A DNA stretch of 16,015 bases from DALYJJ01 sp031969915. Its GTDB lineage: Bacteria; Acidobacteriota; Terriglobia; Bryobacterales; Bryobacteraceae. The notes under the pieces are model-generated. The model was not told the DNA's origin and ran no database searches. It saw only the letters and a list, made by a program, of their open reading frames with translations. The position numbers and the translations under genes were made by a program. Where the stretch lies: the NCBI GenBank assembly GCA_031969915.1, contig DALYJJ010000132.1:1-16015 (forward strand), in the 5' to 3' direction. Below are positions 1-7,559 of the stretch, one piece after another (the stretch's first letter is position 1; each line of letters starts with the position of its first letter).

Positions 1-1317
1 CCCGGCGGGCCAGGCTCTCCAGGCGCCGAACAGCCACCCGCTCAGCCAGGGAGGAAACTCAGCCCGGCCGACGTCAAGACCTACGGCAGCGAGCCGCTCT
101 ACGACCCGAAGACGCTCCGCACGCTGTTCCTCGAATTCGAGAACCCGGAGTGGGAGAAGGAACTCTCCGACTTCTACCGTACCGACGTCGAGGTGCCCGC
201 CAGACTCACCGTCGACGGCAAGTCTTACCCGAACGTGGGCGTTCACTTCCGCGGCGCGTCGTCCTACATGATGGTGCCCGAGGGCCGCAAGCGCTCCTTG
301 AATCTCTCGCTCGATTTCATCAATAAGAAGCAGCGCCTGGGCGGCTACCGAACACTGAACCTGCTCAACTCCAATGGCGACCCCACGTTCCTGCGCGCCG
401 TTCTCTTTCTTGAGATCAGCCGCTCCTATATCCCCGCCCCGAAAGCGAACCTCGTCCGCGTCGTGATCAACGGAGAGAGTTGGGGCGTGTACGCCAGCCT
501 GCAGCAGTTCAACACCGACTTCGTCAAAGAGTGGTTCGAAACCACCGAGGGCGCCCGCTGGAAGGTTCCCGGCGCGCCGTTCGGCAACGGCGGCTTGGCC
601 TACATCGGCGACGACCCCGCCGCCTACAAGCGCCTCTACGAGATCAAGTCGAAAGACACCGAAGCGTCGTGGGCGGCATTGATCAAGCTATGCAAGACGC
701 TGCAGGAAATACCGCCGGATAAACTGGAAGCCGCCCTGGCGCCCATCCTCGACATCGACGGGACGCTCAGGTTCCTGGCGCTCGACAAGGCGCTGATCAA
801 CAACGACGGCTATTGGACTCGCGCGAGCGACTACAGTATCTACCTCGACGTCAAGGGTAAGTTCCATCTGATACCCCACGACGCCAATGAGACGCTGAGG
901 GAACTGGAAGGGCCGGGACGTTTCGGACGCGGGGGCGGCGGAGGCGGCGACGGCCTTGAACTCGATCCGTTCGCCGGCGCCGAAGAGGCGAGGAAAGCGC
1001 TGCTTCACCGGTTGCTCGCCGTGCCCGCGCTGCGCGCGCGCTATCTGACCTACGTGCGCGACATCGCCGCCAAATGGCTGGACTGGGAGAAACTCGGCAA
1101 AATCGCCCGCGAATACCAGTCGCTCATCGCCGCCGACGTTGCCGCCGATACCCGCAAGCTCTACCCAACAGAGGCCTTCACACGAGGCATTGCCGGCGAA
1201 ACCGCCCCGCCCTCCGGAGGATTCCGCGGCCCCATGGGGCCGGCCACGCTCAGCCTCAAGCAGTTCGCCGACGGCCGGAGAAAGTATCTGCTCAATTACA
1301 AGGAGCCCGAAAAGTAA
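1..1317 (+). CDS. CotH-family (spore-coat kinase-like) protein, 5' end outside the window
   Basis: The frame is open from base 1, so the start lies upstream; 438 residues are visible. The first 20 or so are a Pro/Gly-rich linker. A CotH-type fold follows: a strand reading VGVHFRGASSYM (about residues 79-90), a KRSLNLSLDF stretch, a GYRTLNLLNS stretch, and GESWGVYASLQQFNTDF (about residues 157-173). Later comes LIPHDANETL (about 289-298), in the place of the acidic metal-binding segment of CotH kinases. CotH proteins are atypical kinases that phosphorylate secreted or coat proteins; many bacterial homologues are uncharacterised. The segment reading SLQQFN has Gln where many CotH proteins have Glu, so kinase activity is not assured. 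A glycine run (GRGGGGGGDG) interrupts the region after the acidic motif. The gene leads a compact set and its TAA touches the next ATG. Family call is good; function is open. Confidence 0.8.
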   Translation, partial: PGGPGSPGAEQPPAQPGRKLSPADVKTYGSEPLYDPKTLRTLFLEFENPEWEKELSDFYRTDVEVPARLTVDGKSYPNVGVHFRGASSYMMVPEGRKRSLNLSLDFINKKQRLGGYRTLNLLNSNGDPTFLRAVLFLEISRSYIPAPKANLVRVVINGESWGVYASLQQFNTDFVKEWFETTEGARWKVPGAPFGNGGLAYIGDDPAAYKRLYEIKSKDTEASWAALIKLCKTLQEIPPDKLEAALAPILDIDGTLRFLALDKALINNDGYWTRASDYSIYLDVKGKFHLIPHDANETLRELEGPGRFGRGGGGGGDGLELDPFAGAEEARKALLHRLLAVPALRARYLTYVRDIAAKWLDWEKLGKIAREYQSLIAADVAADTRKLYPTEAFTRGIAGETAPPSGGFRGPMGPATLSLKQFADGRRKYLLNYKEPEK

Positions 1318-2106
1318 ATGCCCATCACCCGCCGGCAACTCCTGGCCAGTACGGCCTTTCAACTCGCCGCGCAGAAATTCGGCGTGACTTACTATGTCCG
1401 TTACGCCGGATCCTACGGCATCCTGGAGGGCGATCGCATTCAGCCCCTGCAGGGCAGCCCCTTCGAGAACCCCAAGCCCGCGGGAAAGCCCATCGCCGCT
1501 TCCTCCGTCAAACTGCTCTATCCGTGCCTGCCGCCGAAGGTTCTCGCCGTCGGGCTCAACTACAAGTCGCACATCGGCGGCCGTCCCGCGCCCAAGCGGC
1601 CGGAGATCTTCTTCAAGCCCATCACCTGTCTCACCAGCCCCGGAGACCCGATCGTGATTCCGAGCGACTCGAAGAACACTCACTACGAAGGCGAGATCGT
1701 GATCGTCATGGGGAAGAACAACCGCATCTTCGGTTACACCTGCGGCAACGACGTGAGTGAGCGCGATTGGCAGAGCGGCCCCGATAAAGACCTGCAATGG
1801 TGGCGAGCCAAGGGCGCCGACACCTTCGGTCCGCTCGGCCCGGCCATCGCCGTGGGACTCGATCCGAAACCTTCGAAGCTCACCACGCGGCTGAACGGCG
1901 CCGTGGTCCAGGAGCAGTTCGTTTCGGACTTACTCTTCGATTGCGATCGGATCGTGGCCTTCGCCTCGAAGTACGTGACACTTACTCCGGGCGACGTCAT
2001 TTACACCGGAACTCCGGGCACCACCAAGGCGATGTCCCCGGGCGACGTGGTGGAAGTGCATATCGACGGCATCGGCACCCTGCGCAACCCGGTGAAGGCG
2101 GGCTAA
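1318..2106 (+). CDS. Fumarylacetoacetate hydrolase (FAH) family protein
   Basis: 262 residues with a standard FAH fold. FAH-family enzymes hydrolyse or decarboxylate 2-oxo/acylpyruvate-type compounds using a divalent metal. Visible family segments are VLAVGLNYKSHI (residues 75-86), FFKP (98-101), HYEGEIVIVMGK (122-133) with metal-ligand candidates E124 and E126, GNDVSERD (143-150) with the third ligand candidate D145, and GDVIYTGTPGT (225-235). The E126-D145 spacing is 19, about ten shorter than in human FAHD1 from memory, so the loop between them is cut down. The N-terminus MPITRRQLLAS resembles the start of a Tat signal but has little hydrophobic core, so export is doubtful. ATG directly follows the stop of the CotH gene, in the same frame; AGGAG at 1301-1305 is a plausible though rather distant ribosome site. 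The exact substrate cannot be told from sequence. Confidence 0.9.
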   Translation: MPITRRQLLASTAFQLAAQKFGVTYYVRYAGSYGILEGDRIQPLQGSPFENPKPAGKPIAASSVKLLYPCLPPKVLAVGLNYKSHIGGRPAPKRPEIFFKPITCLTSPGDPIVIPSDSKNTHYEGEIVIVMGKNNRIFGYTCGNDVSERDWQSGPDKDLQWWRAKGADTFGPLGPAIAVGLDPKPSKLTTRLNGAVVQEQFVSDLLFDCDRIVAFASKYVTLTPGDVIYTGTPGTTKAMSPGDVVEVHIDGIGTLRNPVKAG

Positions 2107-2115
2107 ACTGGCTCG

Positions 2116-3426
2116 ATGAACCGCCGGAGTTTCCTGGGCGCGCTTGGCGCGGGCGCCGCCGCGACGCTGTCCGCGCGTATCCCGCGCCCGCTGATCTCCG
2201 CCGCCACCATGCAGTCGCGCCTGGAGGCGCTCAGCGTGTTCGGCCGGCCGCCCGGTGGCACGTTTCAGGACGGAGTCAGCCGCGTGGGCTACTCCGACGC
2301 CGATCTCGCCGGAAGGAAGTTCGTGATCGGCCTGATGCGCGAAGCCGGCGCCCAGGTGCGCATCGACGCCGCCGGCAATATCTTCGCCGGGCGCCCAGGC
2401 AAAGACCCGTCGCTGCCGCCCCTGCTGTTCGGCTCGCACATCGATTCGGTGCCCAACGGCGGGAACTTCGACGGCACGCTCGGCTCGCTGGCTTCGATCG
2501 AAATCCTGAGGACCTTGCACGATCAGAAAATCGAAACCCGCCGGCCGCTCACCGCCGTGGTCTGGGCTTGCGAGGAGGCGTCCTTCGCCGGTGCTAGCCT
2601 CAACGGCAGCCGGATCGCCGCCGGCACGCACCGGCCCGAAGAACTGAACCTCGTCTCGCGCGGCCTCACCAAGGCCGAGGCCATCCGGCGCGTGGGCGGC
2701 GATCCGGCGCGCCTCGAATCGGCGCTCGTCGCCAAAGGCGCCTATCACGCCTACCTGGAGCTGCACATCGAGCAAGGCGGCACGCTCGCCCGCGACGGCG
2801 TGCCCATCGGCGTGGTCAACGGCATTGTCGCGATCGACGACTATGACGTGGTGATCCAGGGCGTGCCCAACCACGCCGGCACCACGCCGATGCCAGACCG
2901 CCGGGACGCGATGATCGCCGCCGCCGCCCTCACCCTCGCCGTGCGCGAAACCGTCACCGCCGAGCCGGGTGCCCAGGTCGGCACCGTCGGCCACCTGGAA
3001 GTGATTCCGAACGCGGTGAACGTCGTGCCGGGCGAAGTGCGGATGAGTATCGAGTTTCGCGATCTCTCTTCGGCCAAGCTCGATCGCCTGGGCCAAACCA
3101 TCCGGGCCCGCGCCGCCGCCATCGCCGCCGAGACCCGAACCACCATCCAGGTGACCCGCGCGCTGCGTCATGAAGCCGCGTTGGCCGCCCCCGAGATCCA
3201 GCGCGTGATCGAAGCGGCCGCCTCGCGTCTCCGGCTGGACGCGCGGCGCCTCCCCAGCGGCGCGGGGCACGATGCGCAAATGATGGCCACACGCATGCCC
3301 ATGGGGATGATCTTCGTGCCCAGCGTAGGCGGCGTCAGCCACTCACCCAAGGAACTCACCGCCTGGCAGGACTGCGCCAACGGCGCTACCATGCTGCTGG
3401 AGACCGTTCTCGATCTGGCCGCCTGA
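2116..3426 (+). CDS. Tat-exported M20-family amidohydrolase (allantoate/N-carbamoyl-L-amino-acid hydrolase type)
   Basis: 436 residues. The N-terminus MNRRSFLGALGAGAAATLSA is a clear twin-arginine signal, which explains the length over the usual figure of about 410. Dinuclear-metal residues of the family are all visible: H108 in GSHID, D119 in GGNFDG, the E153-E154 pair in WACEEA, H217 in ELHIEQGG and H409 in GGVSHS. The lid/dimer segment HAGTTPMPDRRDA (253-265) and GAGHDAQMM (382-390) are also typical of the HyuC/AllC/beta-ureidopropionase group. These enzymes release ammonia and CO2 from carbamoyl or ureido amides. The window does not say which substrate is used, and an exported member would act in the periplasm. 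It starts 9 nt after the FAH gene, with no strong ribosome site, and probably depends on coupling. The family call is firm, the substrate unknown. Confidence 0.9.
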   Translation: MNRRSFLGALGAGAAATLSARIPRPLISAATMQSRLEALSVFGRPPGGTFQDGVSRVGYSDADLAGRKFVIGLMREAGAQVRIDAAGNIFAGRPGKDPSLPPLLFGSHIDSVPNGGNFDGTLGSLASIEILRTLHDQKIETRRPLTAVVWACEEASFAGASLNGSRIAAGTHRPEELNLVSRGLTKAEAIRRVGGDPARLESALVAKGAYHAYLELHIEQGGTLARDGVPIGVVNGIVAIDDYDVVIQGVPNHAGTTPMPDRRDAMIAAAALTLAVRETVTAEPGAQVGTVGHLEVIPNAVNVVPGEVRMSIEFRDLSSAKLDRLGQTIRARAAAIAAETRTTIQVTRALRHEAALAAPEIQRVIEAAASRLRLDARRLPSGAGHDAQMMATRMPMGMIFVPSVGGVSHSPKELTAWQDCANGATMLLETVLDLAA

Positions 3427-3434
3427 GTCTTGCC

Positions 3435-5279
3435 ATGCGACTCCTCGCGCTGTGTCTCATCGCCACCGCCCTCTCCGCCGAGGTCCGCACCGTTCGCCTC
3501 AATCCGGCACGCACCGCGGCGCGCACAGAGTTCGCTTTCCGCGCGGCGGGCCTCTATCCACCCGGCCCGAAGGCGCGCGTGCGCGTCTCAACGGACGGCC
3601 TGCGATGGTCGGACTGGACGGCGGTTGAGCGCGAGTCCGAAGACAGCGGCGCCTTCGTCTTCTTCGACCAGCCGCAGCGGTGGATCGAAGTGGATCCGCC
3701 ATCGGCCGTGTTGCTCATCGATCCGGGCGTGAGCCCGGCCCTGCCCCGCGAGAAGCGCGCGCCACCCTCCGCCGCGACCGAGACACCGCGCGCCGTGAGC
3801 CGCACCGAGTGGGGCTGTCCACCTGAAACCTGCTTCTTCCGCGGTGGCTCTCCCGCCTACGCCACCGTCACGCACCTCGTCGTCCATCACACGGCGGGCG
3901 CGAACTCGGCTTCCGACTGGCCGGCTGTGGTGCGCTCCATCTGGACCTTGCACGTGGTGGGCAACGGGTGGAGCGACATCGGCTACAACTACCTGATCGA
4001 TCCGAATGGCGTGCTCTACGAGGGACGGCAGGGCGGCGATGGCGTGATCGGAGCCCACTTCTCCGGCGTTAACACCGGCACGATGGGTGTCTCCGTGATC
4101 GGGACCTACTCGACCCTGCCGCCTTCCGAAGCCGCCCTCCGTACGCTCACGCAGATGCTCGCCTGGCACGCGAACCGCTGGACCCTGGACCCTGCGGGCG
4201 AAGCGCTCCACGCCGCCAGCCAACTCCGGCTGAACGTGATCGGCGGCCATCGCGACGCCGGGCTCTCGCCGCGCGCTTCGGGCGGAACGGAGTGCCCGGG
4301 GAACGGCGTCTACGCCTCGCTCCACCGCCTGCGCTCGGACGTGAACCGGATGCTGCGTGGCGAGTGCGCGCTCCGCGTGGTCGCCCCGCGCGTGTGCTTC
4401 GCGGCGGAGGGTGGTTCGGTCGCCCTCACCGTCGAAGCCCCGGCGGGCTGCCTATTCAGCGTTGAAAGCCGGGATCCCTGGATCGCGGCCGCCCCGGATG
4501 GACGTCTGACCATCGCCGCCAACGGGGGCGCCCGCCGCTCCGGCACGGTCTCGATCGCCGGCCAGGACCTCCTGTTGTCGCAGGCCGCCGCAGGCGAAGG
4601 TCCCCTTCCCTGCCCTCTTCCGCGCGGTATCGTGTCCGCGGGGGCCGTCGATACCCGGCCCGTGGTCAACGGTTCGCTCGTGTCCATTTACGGTTCGGAT
4701 CTCGCGTCCGCGGCGGAGGCGGCGCCGGATGGCACGTTGCCCACTTCGCTCGCCGGCGTGTCGGTCTTGGTGAACGGCGCCCGCGCGCTGCCGTTGTTGT
4801 TTGTGAGCCCAGGCCAGATCAACGCGCAATTGCCCACCGGCATCAACACCGGCTCCGCCCGGCTCACGGTGACCGCGGGCGGCGTGCGCGGGCCCGAGTC
4901 GCTGTTCTGGATCACCGAAGCCGCGCCCGCTTTGTTTCTCGCGCAGAACCATGAGGACGGCCGGGCCAACACAGCGGACACTCCCGTGCGCGCGGGTTCG
5001 CCGTTGATCGTCTACCTGACGGGCGGCGGTCCCGTCGCCGGCGCACTACCCGCCGCCGGGACGCCCAATCCCTGGGAACCGGCCGCCATCCGCCTTCCCT
5101 GGTCGGTCCGGATCGGCAGCCGCGCCGTCGAAGGCCTTTACCTCGGCCTCACGCCGGGGTTCGCCGGTCTCTACCAGGCGAATGTGATCGTGCCCCCGGA
5201 TCTCGCCGCCGGAGAGCATCGCCTGACAGTCACCGTCGCCGGCTCGGAGTCGGCCCCGGTCACCGTGTTCGTCCGGTAG
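3435..5279 (+). CDS. Secreted PGRP-type N-acetylmuramoyl-L-alanine amidase with BACON-like and Solibacter C-terminal domains
   Basis: 614 residues in a mosaic. Residues 1-15 form a short signal peptide (MRLLALCLIATALSA). Residues 16-110 are an N-terminal beta-rich region of no family I recognise. Residues 120-305 are a PGRP/amidase_2 domain: SRTEWG (122-127), LVVHHTAG (148-155), IGYNYLIDPNG (182-192), YEGRQGG and GGHRDAG. Zinc ligands by family alignment are H151, H272 and C287, with the catalytic Tyr at Y184. Such enzymes cut the MurNAc-L-Ala bond of peptidoglycan. Threonine two residues before the zinc Cys (TECPG) fits an active amidase. The H272-C287 spacing is 15, against about 8 in T7 lysozyme and fly PGRP-LB, so there is an insertion. 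Residues about 310-386 are BACON-like (AGCLFSVESRDPWI). Residues about 398-614 look like the Solibacter C-terminal domain TIGR03437 (VNGSLVSIYGSDL, SPGQINAQLP). Last gene of the left block; 12 nt separate its stop from the convergent anti-sigma gene. Confidence 0.9.
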   Translation: MRLLALCLIATALSAEVRTVRLNPARTAARTEFAFRAAGLYPPGPKARVRVSTDGLRWSDWTAVERESEDSGAFVFFDQPQRWIEVDPPSAVLLIDPGVSPALPREKRAPPSAATETPRAVSRTEWGCPPETCFFRGGSPAYATVTHLVVHHTAGANSASDWPAVVRSIWTLHVVGNGWSDIGYNYLIDPNGVLYEGRQGGDGVIGAHFSGVNTGTMGVSVIGTYSTLPPSEAALRTLTQMLAWHANRWTLDPAGEALHAASQLRLNVIGGHRDAGLSPRASGGTECPGNGVYASLHRLRSDVNRMLRGECALRVVAPRVCFAAEGGSVALTVEAPAGCLFSVESRDPWIAAAPDGRLTIAANGGARRSGTVSIAGQDLLLSQAAAGEGPLPCPLPRGIVSAGAVDTRPVVNGSLVSIYGSDLASAAEAAPDGTLPTSLAGVSVLVNGARALPLLFVSPGQINAQLPTGINTGSARLTVTAGGVRGPESLFWITEAAPALFLAQNHEDGRANTADTPVRAGSPLIVYLTGGGPVAGALPAAGTPNPWEPAAIRLPWSVRIGSRAVEGLYLGLTPGFAGLYQANVIVPPDLAAGEHRLTVTVAGSESAPVTVFVR

Positions 5280-5291
5280 CGCCGCCCTCGG

Positions 5292-5846
5292 TCAGAGAAA
5301 CTCGTTGTGCGTGGAACTCACGATCAGCAGCAGGCATCCGCCCCGCGTTGTGCTCGGCTCGTGGATGCTGCTCATCGCCGCGGCCATGTAGTCCCCGGCC
5401 GCAAATTCCCGCTCGCCGAACTGCAGGTCCCCTTCGACCACGAAGCACTGTTCCACGCTCGCGTGCCGGTGGCTGGGATAGACCGATCCCGGCTCCATCC
5501 GAATGAGCACCGTCATCGACTTGTTGGCGCGGTCGTGGTAGAGGCGCTTCATGGTGACCCCGTCGAAGCCCGTACTCACCCACTCCTCTTCCTCCGCGCG
5601 GACCACAGTCAAATCCGGTCTGGCCCGCCGCGCCGACTCGAGCACGCTCGCCCGCAGACTCTCCGGCGGCGCCACCTCGGGAACGGCAAACGCGAGCGAC
5701 TCCACCGTCCCCCGCAGGGAGCGCACTTCTTCCGCGCACTCGCGACACCCCCCCGCCAGGTGGCTCTTCACAGCCGCGGCCTCATCCCCTTGCAGCGATC
5801 CGAGCGCATACAGCACGGCCCACTCGCGCATCTGTTCATGAACCAT
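5292..5846 (-). CDS. ChrR-like zinc-binding anti-sigma factor with cupin sensor domain
   Basis: 184 residues from the chosen ATG. The N-terminal half is a ZAS-type anti-sigma domain with ligand candidates H3, H29, C34 and C37 (HLAGGCREC). The C-terminal half is a cupin with H126, H128, E132 and H162. The cupin spacings (2, 4, 30) equal those I recall for the zinc ligands of Rhodobacter ChrR (H141, H143, E147, H177). ChrR binds its ECF sigma factor and frees it on singlet-oxygen or organic-hydroperoxide stress; a similar role here is inferred. The start at 5846 is preferred over an upstream in-frame ATG at 5870 because GAGGAG lies 7 nt before it. It overlaps the sigma gene end by 11 nt, the usual arrangement for a coupled sigma/anti-sigma pair. 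H29-C34 is one residue longer than in classic Hx3Cx2C sites. Confidence 0.85.
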   Translation of the reverse strand: MVHEQMREWAVLYALGSLQGDEAAAVKSHLAGGCRECAEEVRSLRGTVESLAFAVPEVAPPESLRASVLESARRARPDLTVVRAEEEEWVSTGFDGVTMKRLYHDRANKSMTVLIRMEPGSVYPSHRHASVEQCFVVEGDLQFGEREFAAGDYMAAAMSSIHEPSTTRGGCLLLIVSSTHNEFL

Positions 5847-6480
5847 GGCCGCTCTCCTCAACGCTCGCAAGCAGGTCCCTCAGCTTCGTGATGCCCAGCC
5901 GGATCCGTGTCTTCACCGTGCCCAAGGGCAGGGTCTTCCGTTCCGCCACCTCGGCATGCGACAACCCCTGAAAAAACGACAACTCGATCAGCTCCCTCTG
6001 TTCCTGCGGCAAGGCCGAAAGCGCGCCCCGCACCATCCGGCCGCGCTGCCCGAAGGAGTAGAGGTCCTCCGGCGCGGGGCGCGGATCGCGGAACTCAAAC
6101 GGCGACTCGAGGCCCGTCTCACGCCTCGCCCGCTCCGTCCTCGCACGAACCCGGTCAATCGCCCGGCTGCGCGTCATCATCACCAGCCAGCCCAGGACAC
6201 TACTCCGCGCCGGATCGTACGATCCCGCGCTCCGCCACACCTGTGAATAGACGTCCGCCGCAACTTCTTCCGCGTCCGCCGGATTGCCCACCACGCGCAG
6301 CGCCAGGCTGTAGACCAAAGTCGAGGTGGCATCGTACAAACGCGCGAGCGCGGACTCGTCCCCCGCGGCAATCTCCGCGATCCACGGAGCCCAGTGCTCC
6401 GACCGCTCCGTTCTTATAGCCGCCGCGGCAGCGCTCACAGAAGGGTCTACGGGACCGGGAGCGGCTTTGGATTCATCCAT
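5836..6480 (-). CDS. ECF-type (sigma-70 family) RNA polymerase sigma factor
   Basis: 214 residues. Region 2 spans about 45-115 (LARLYDATSTLVYSLALRVV, then DAEEVAADVYSQVW and GWLVMMTRSRAIDRVRAR). Region 4 spans about 145-205 (ALSALPQEQRELIELSFFQG, then LPLGTVKTRIRLG). It directs RNA polymerase to stress promoters and is presumably held inactive by the downstream cupin anti-sigma factor. The frame is open to an ATG at 6564, but the ATG at 6480 is preferred: residues before it do not look like sigma factor, and a candidate promoter lies between the two ATGs. The first 25 residues or so after the chosen start are Ala/Pro-rich and unstructured-looking. The pair overlaps by 11 nt, which suggests translational coupling. 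ECF subgroup was not assigned. Confidence 0.92.
   Translation of the reverse strand: MDESKAAPGPVDPSVSAAAAAIRTERSEHWAPWIAEIAAGDESALARLYDATSTLVYSLALRVVGNPADAEEVAADVYSQVWRSAGSYDPARSSVLGWLVMMTRSRAIDRVRARTERARRETGLESPFEFRDPRPAPEDLYSFGQRGRMVRGALSALPQEQRELIELSFFQGLSHAEVAERKTLPLGTVKTRIRLGITKLRDLLASVEESGHGS
5854..5859 (-). promoter_or_regulatory. Ribosome-binding site that decides the anti-sigma start
   Basis: Read on the minus strand this is GAGGAG, 7 nt before the ATG at 5846 and inside the end of the sigma-factor gene. It supports the 5846 start over the ATG at 5870. Confidence 0.65.
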
Positions 6481-6511
6481 CGGGAAATCCCCCCGGGCAG
6501 AACTCCGGATG

Positions 6512-6520
6512 AGTATAACA
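6512..6520 (-). promoter_or_regulatory. Candidate extended -10 promoter for the sigma/anti-sigma pair
   Basis: On the minus strand the sequence reads TGTTATACT, that is TG-n plus TATACT, an extended -10 element. No good -35 is seen 16-18 nt upstream, which extended -10 promoters can tolerate. Transcription would begin near 6505, leaving a leader of about 25 nt before the ATG at 6480. Confidence 0.35.
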
Positions 6521-6577
6521 AGGCGGCCGATCAGGGCTCCATCTCCCCAACTCGTGCGAAGCACCCCGGCGCAGGCG

Positions 6578-7456
6578 CTATCGGCCCACCTTGGCCACCT
6601 CGAGAAACGCCTTCGCCGCGTGGCTCAGCGCCCGCCGCGTCGGGTACACCAGCCGGATCTTCCGCTCCATCACCAACTCCGGCACTTTCACTTCCTTCAG
6701 CAGGCCCTGCTCGATCTCCTGCTCCACGCACATCTTGGGCAAGAACGCCACGCCCTCGTTGCGCTGCACCATCTTGCGAATGGTCTCGACGGTCGGCATT
6801 TCGACGTCCATGTTCAGCGTCACCCGCTGCCGTTGAAACTCCCGCAGGACGCCTTCGCGATAGGGCGAAACCACGTTGTGCGCGATGAACGTTTCCATGC
6901 CCAGTTCGGTGATCGAGACCTCCGCGCGGTCTGCGAACCGGTGGTCCGGGGCGACCACGAAGGCCAGGTGGTCGATGTAGATCACGGTCGAGACCAGCCG
7001 CTCGTCGTCCGGATCGTAGCTGATCACGCCCAACTCGAGGTCGCCGTCGATCAGCTCGTTCGGAATCTTGCTCGAAAGCGACCGCCGGACCTGCACTTTC
7101 ACCTTTGGATACAGGCGGCGATACTGCTCGATATGCTGCAGCAGGTACAGCGACGTCGATTCGTTGGCGCCGATCGAGAGCCGGCCCGAGGAGTTGTCCC
7201 GCAACTCCGCCAGCGCGTTCTCCAATTCGCGTTCCAGGTTGTCGAAGCGCCGGGCGAACTCCACCACGATCCGGCCCGCGTCGGTGAGCAGCAGTTCACG
7301 GCCCGACCGGTCGATCAGCTTCTCGCCGAGTTCGGTTTCCAGGCGCTGCACGGCGAGGGAGATGGCGGGTTGGGTGCGCAGTAGCTTCTCGCCGGCCCGG
7401 GAGAAGCTGCGTTCCGTCGCCACCGCCAGGAAGACCCGAAGTGCATATAGTTCCAT
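6578..7456 (-). CDS. LysR-family transcriptional regulator, divergent from leuA
   Basis: 292 residues, normal for the family. Residues 1-60 hold the winged helix-turn-helix (LRVFLAVATERSFSRAGEKL, then TQPAISLAVQRLETELGEKL). A linker helix follows to about 88, and residues 90-290 form the periplasmic-binding-protein-like effector domain (RLSIGANESTSLYLL, then DLELGVISYDP). LysR regulators usually control a divergently transcribed neighbour and their own gene. Here the neighbour is the leucine operon, 155 nt away with promoters on both strands, so control of leuABCD by a leucine-pathway metabolite is the simplest inference; the sequence does not show the effector. No obvious ribosome site precedes the ATG. 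The sigma gene lies 97 nt downstream on the same strand and seems to have its own promoter. Confidence 0.93.
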   Translation of the reverse strand: MELYALRVFLAVATERSFSRAGEKLLRTQPAISLAVQRLETELGEKLIDRSGRELLLTDAGRIVVEFARRFDNLERELENALAELRDNSSGRLSIGANESTSLYLLQHIEQYRRLYPKVKVQVRRSLSSKIPNELIDGDLELGVISYDPDDERLVSTVIYIDHLAFVVAPDHRFADRAEVSITELGMETFIAHNVVSPYREGVLREFQRQRVTLNMDVEMPTVETIRKMVQRNEGVAFLPKMCVEQEIEQGLLKEVKVPELVMERKIRLVYPTRRALSHAAKAFLEVAKVGR

Positions 7457-7510
7457 GGGATGGTATTGCCGTTTCTTATTCTATCACCAAAGCGAATTGA
7501 ATCCGGCGCT

Positions 7511-7516
7511 ATTATA
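7511..7516 (-). promoter_or_regulatory. Candidate -10 box of the LysR-gene promoter
   Basis: On the minus strand this is a perfect TATAAT, 54 nt upstream of the LysR ATG. The -35 positions at 16-18 nt spacing are GC-rich and poor, as is common in activator-dependent or autoregulated promoters. It lies next to the leuA -35 box, so the two promoters overlap. Confidence 0.5.
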
Positions 7517-7519
7517 AAT

Positions 7520-7548
7520 TTGCCATATCGTGGGGGCGCCGGGATAAT
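7520..7548 (+). promoter_or_regulatory. Candidate promoter of leuABCD
   Basis: TTGCCA at 7520-7525 and GATAAT at 7543-7548 are separated by 17 nt. Each matches the sigma-70 consensus at five of six positions. Transcription would start near the A at 7555-7556, giving a leader of about 57 nt. A weak LysR-type T-N11-A match (T7513/A7525) overlaps the -35 region. Confidence 0.65.
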
Positions 7549-7559
7549 AGTGGGAACCC

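Larger units (their letters stand above)
7509..7550. repeat. Inverted repeat CTATTAT/ATAATAG spanning the divergent promoters
   Basis: Arms 7509-7515 and 7544-7550 are perfect 7-nt inverted copies with 28 nt between them. Each arm includes most of a -10 box (LysR gene on the left, leuA on the right). The symmetry may therefore be two facing -10 elements flanked alike, or a regulator site laid over both. Confidence 0.5.

Noticed and set aside
1930..3342. A 470-codon minus-strand open frame opposite the FAH and amidohydrolase genes
   Set aside because: Shadow of well-supported plus-strand genes; composition is biased (His, Gly, Ala, Arg) and no domain is visible.
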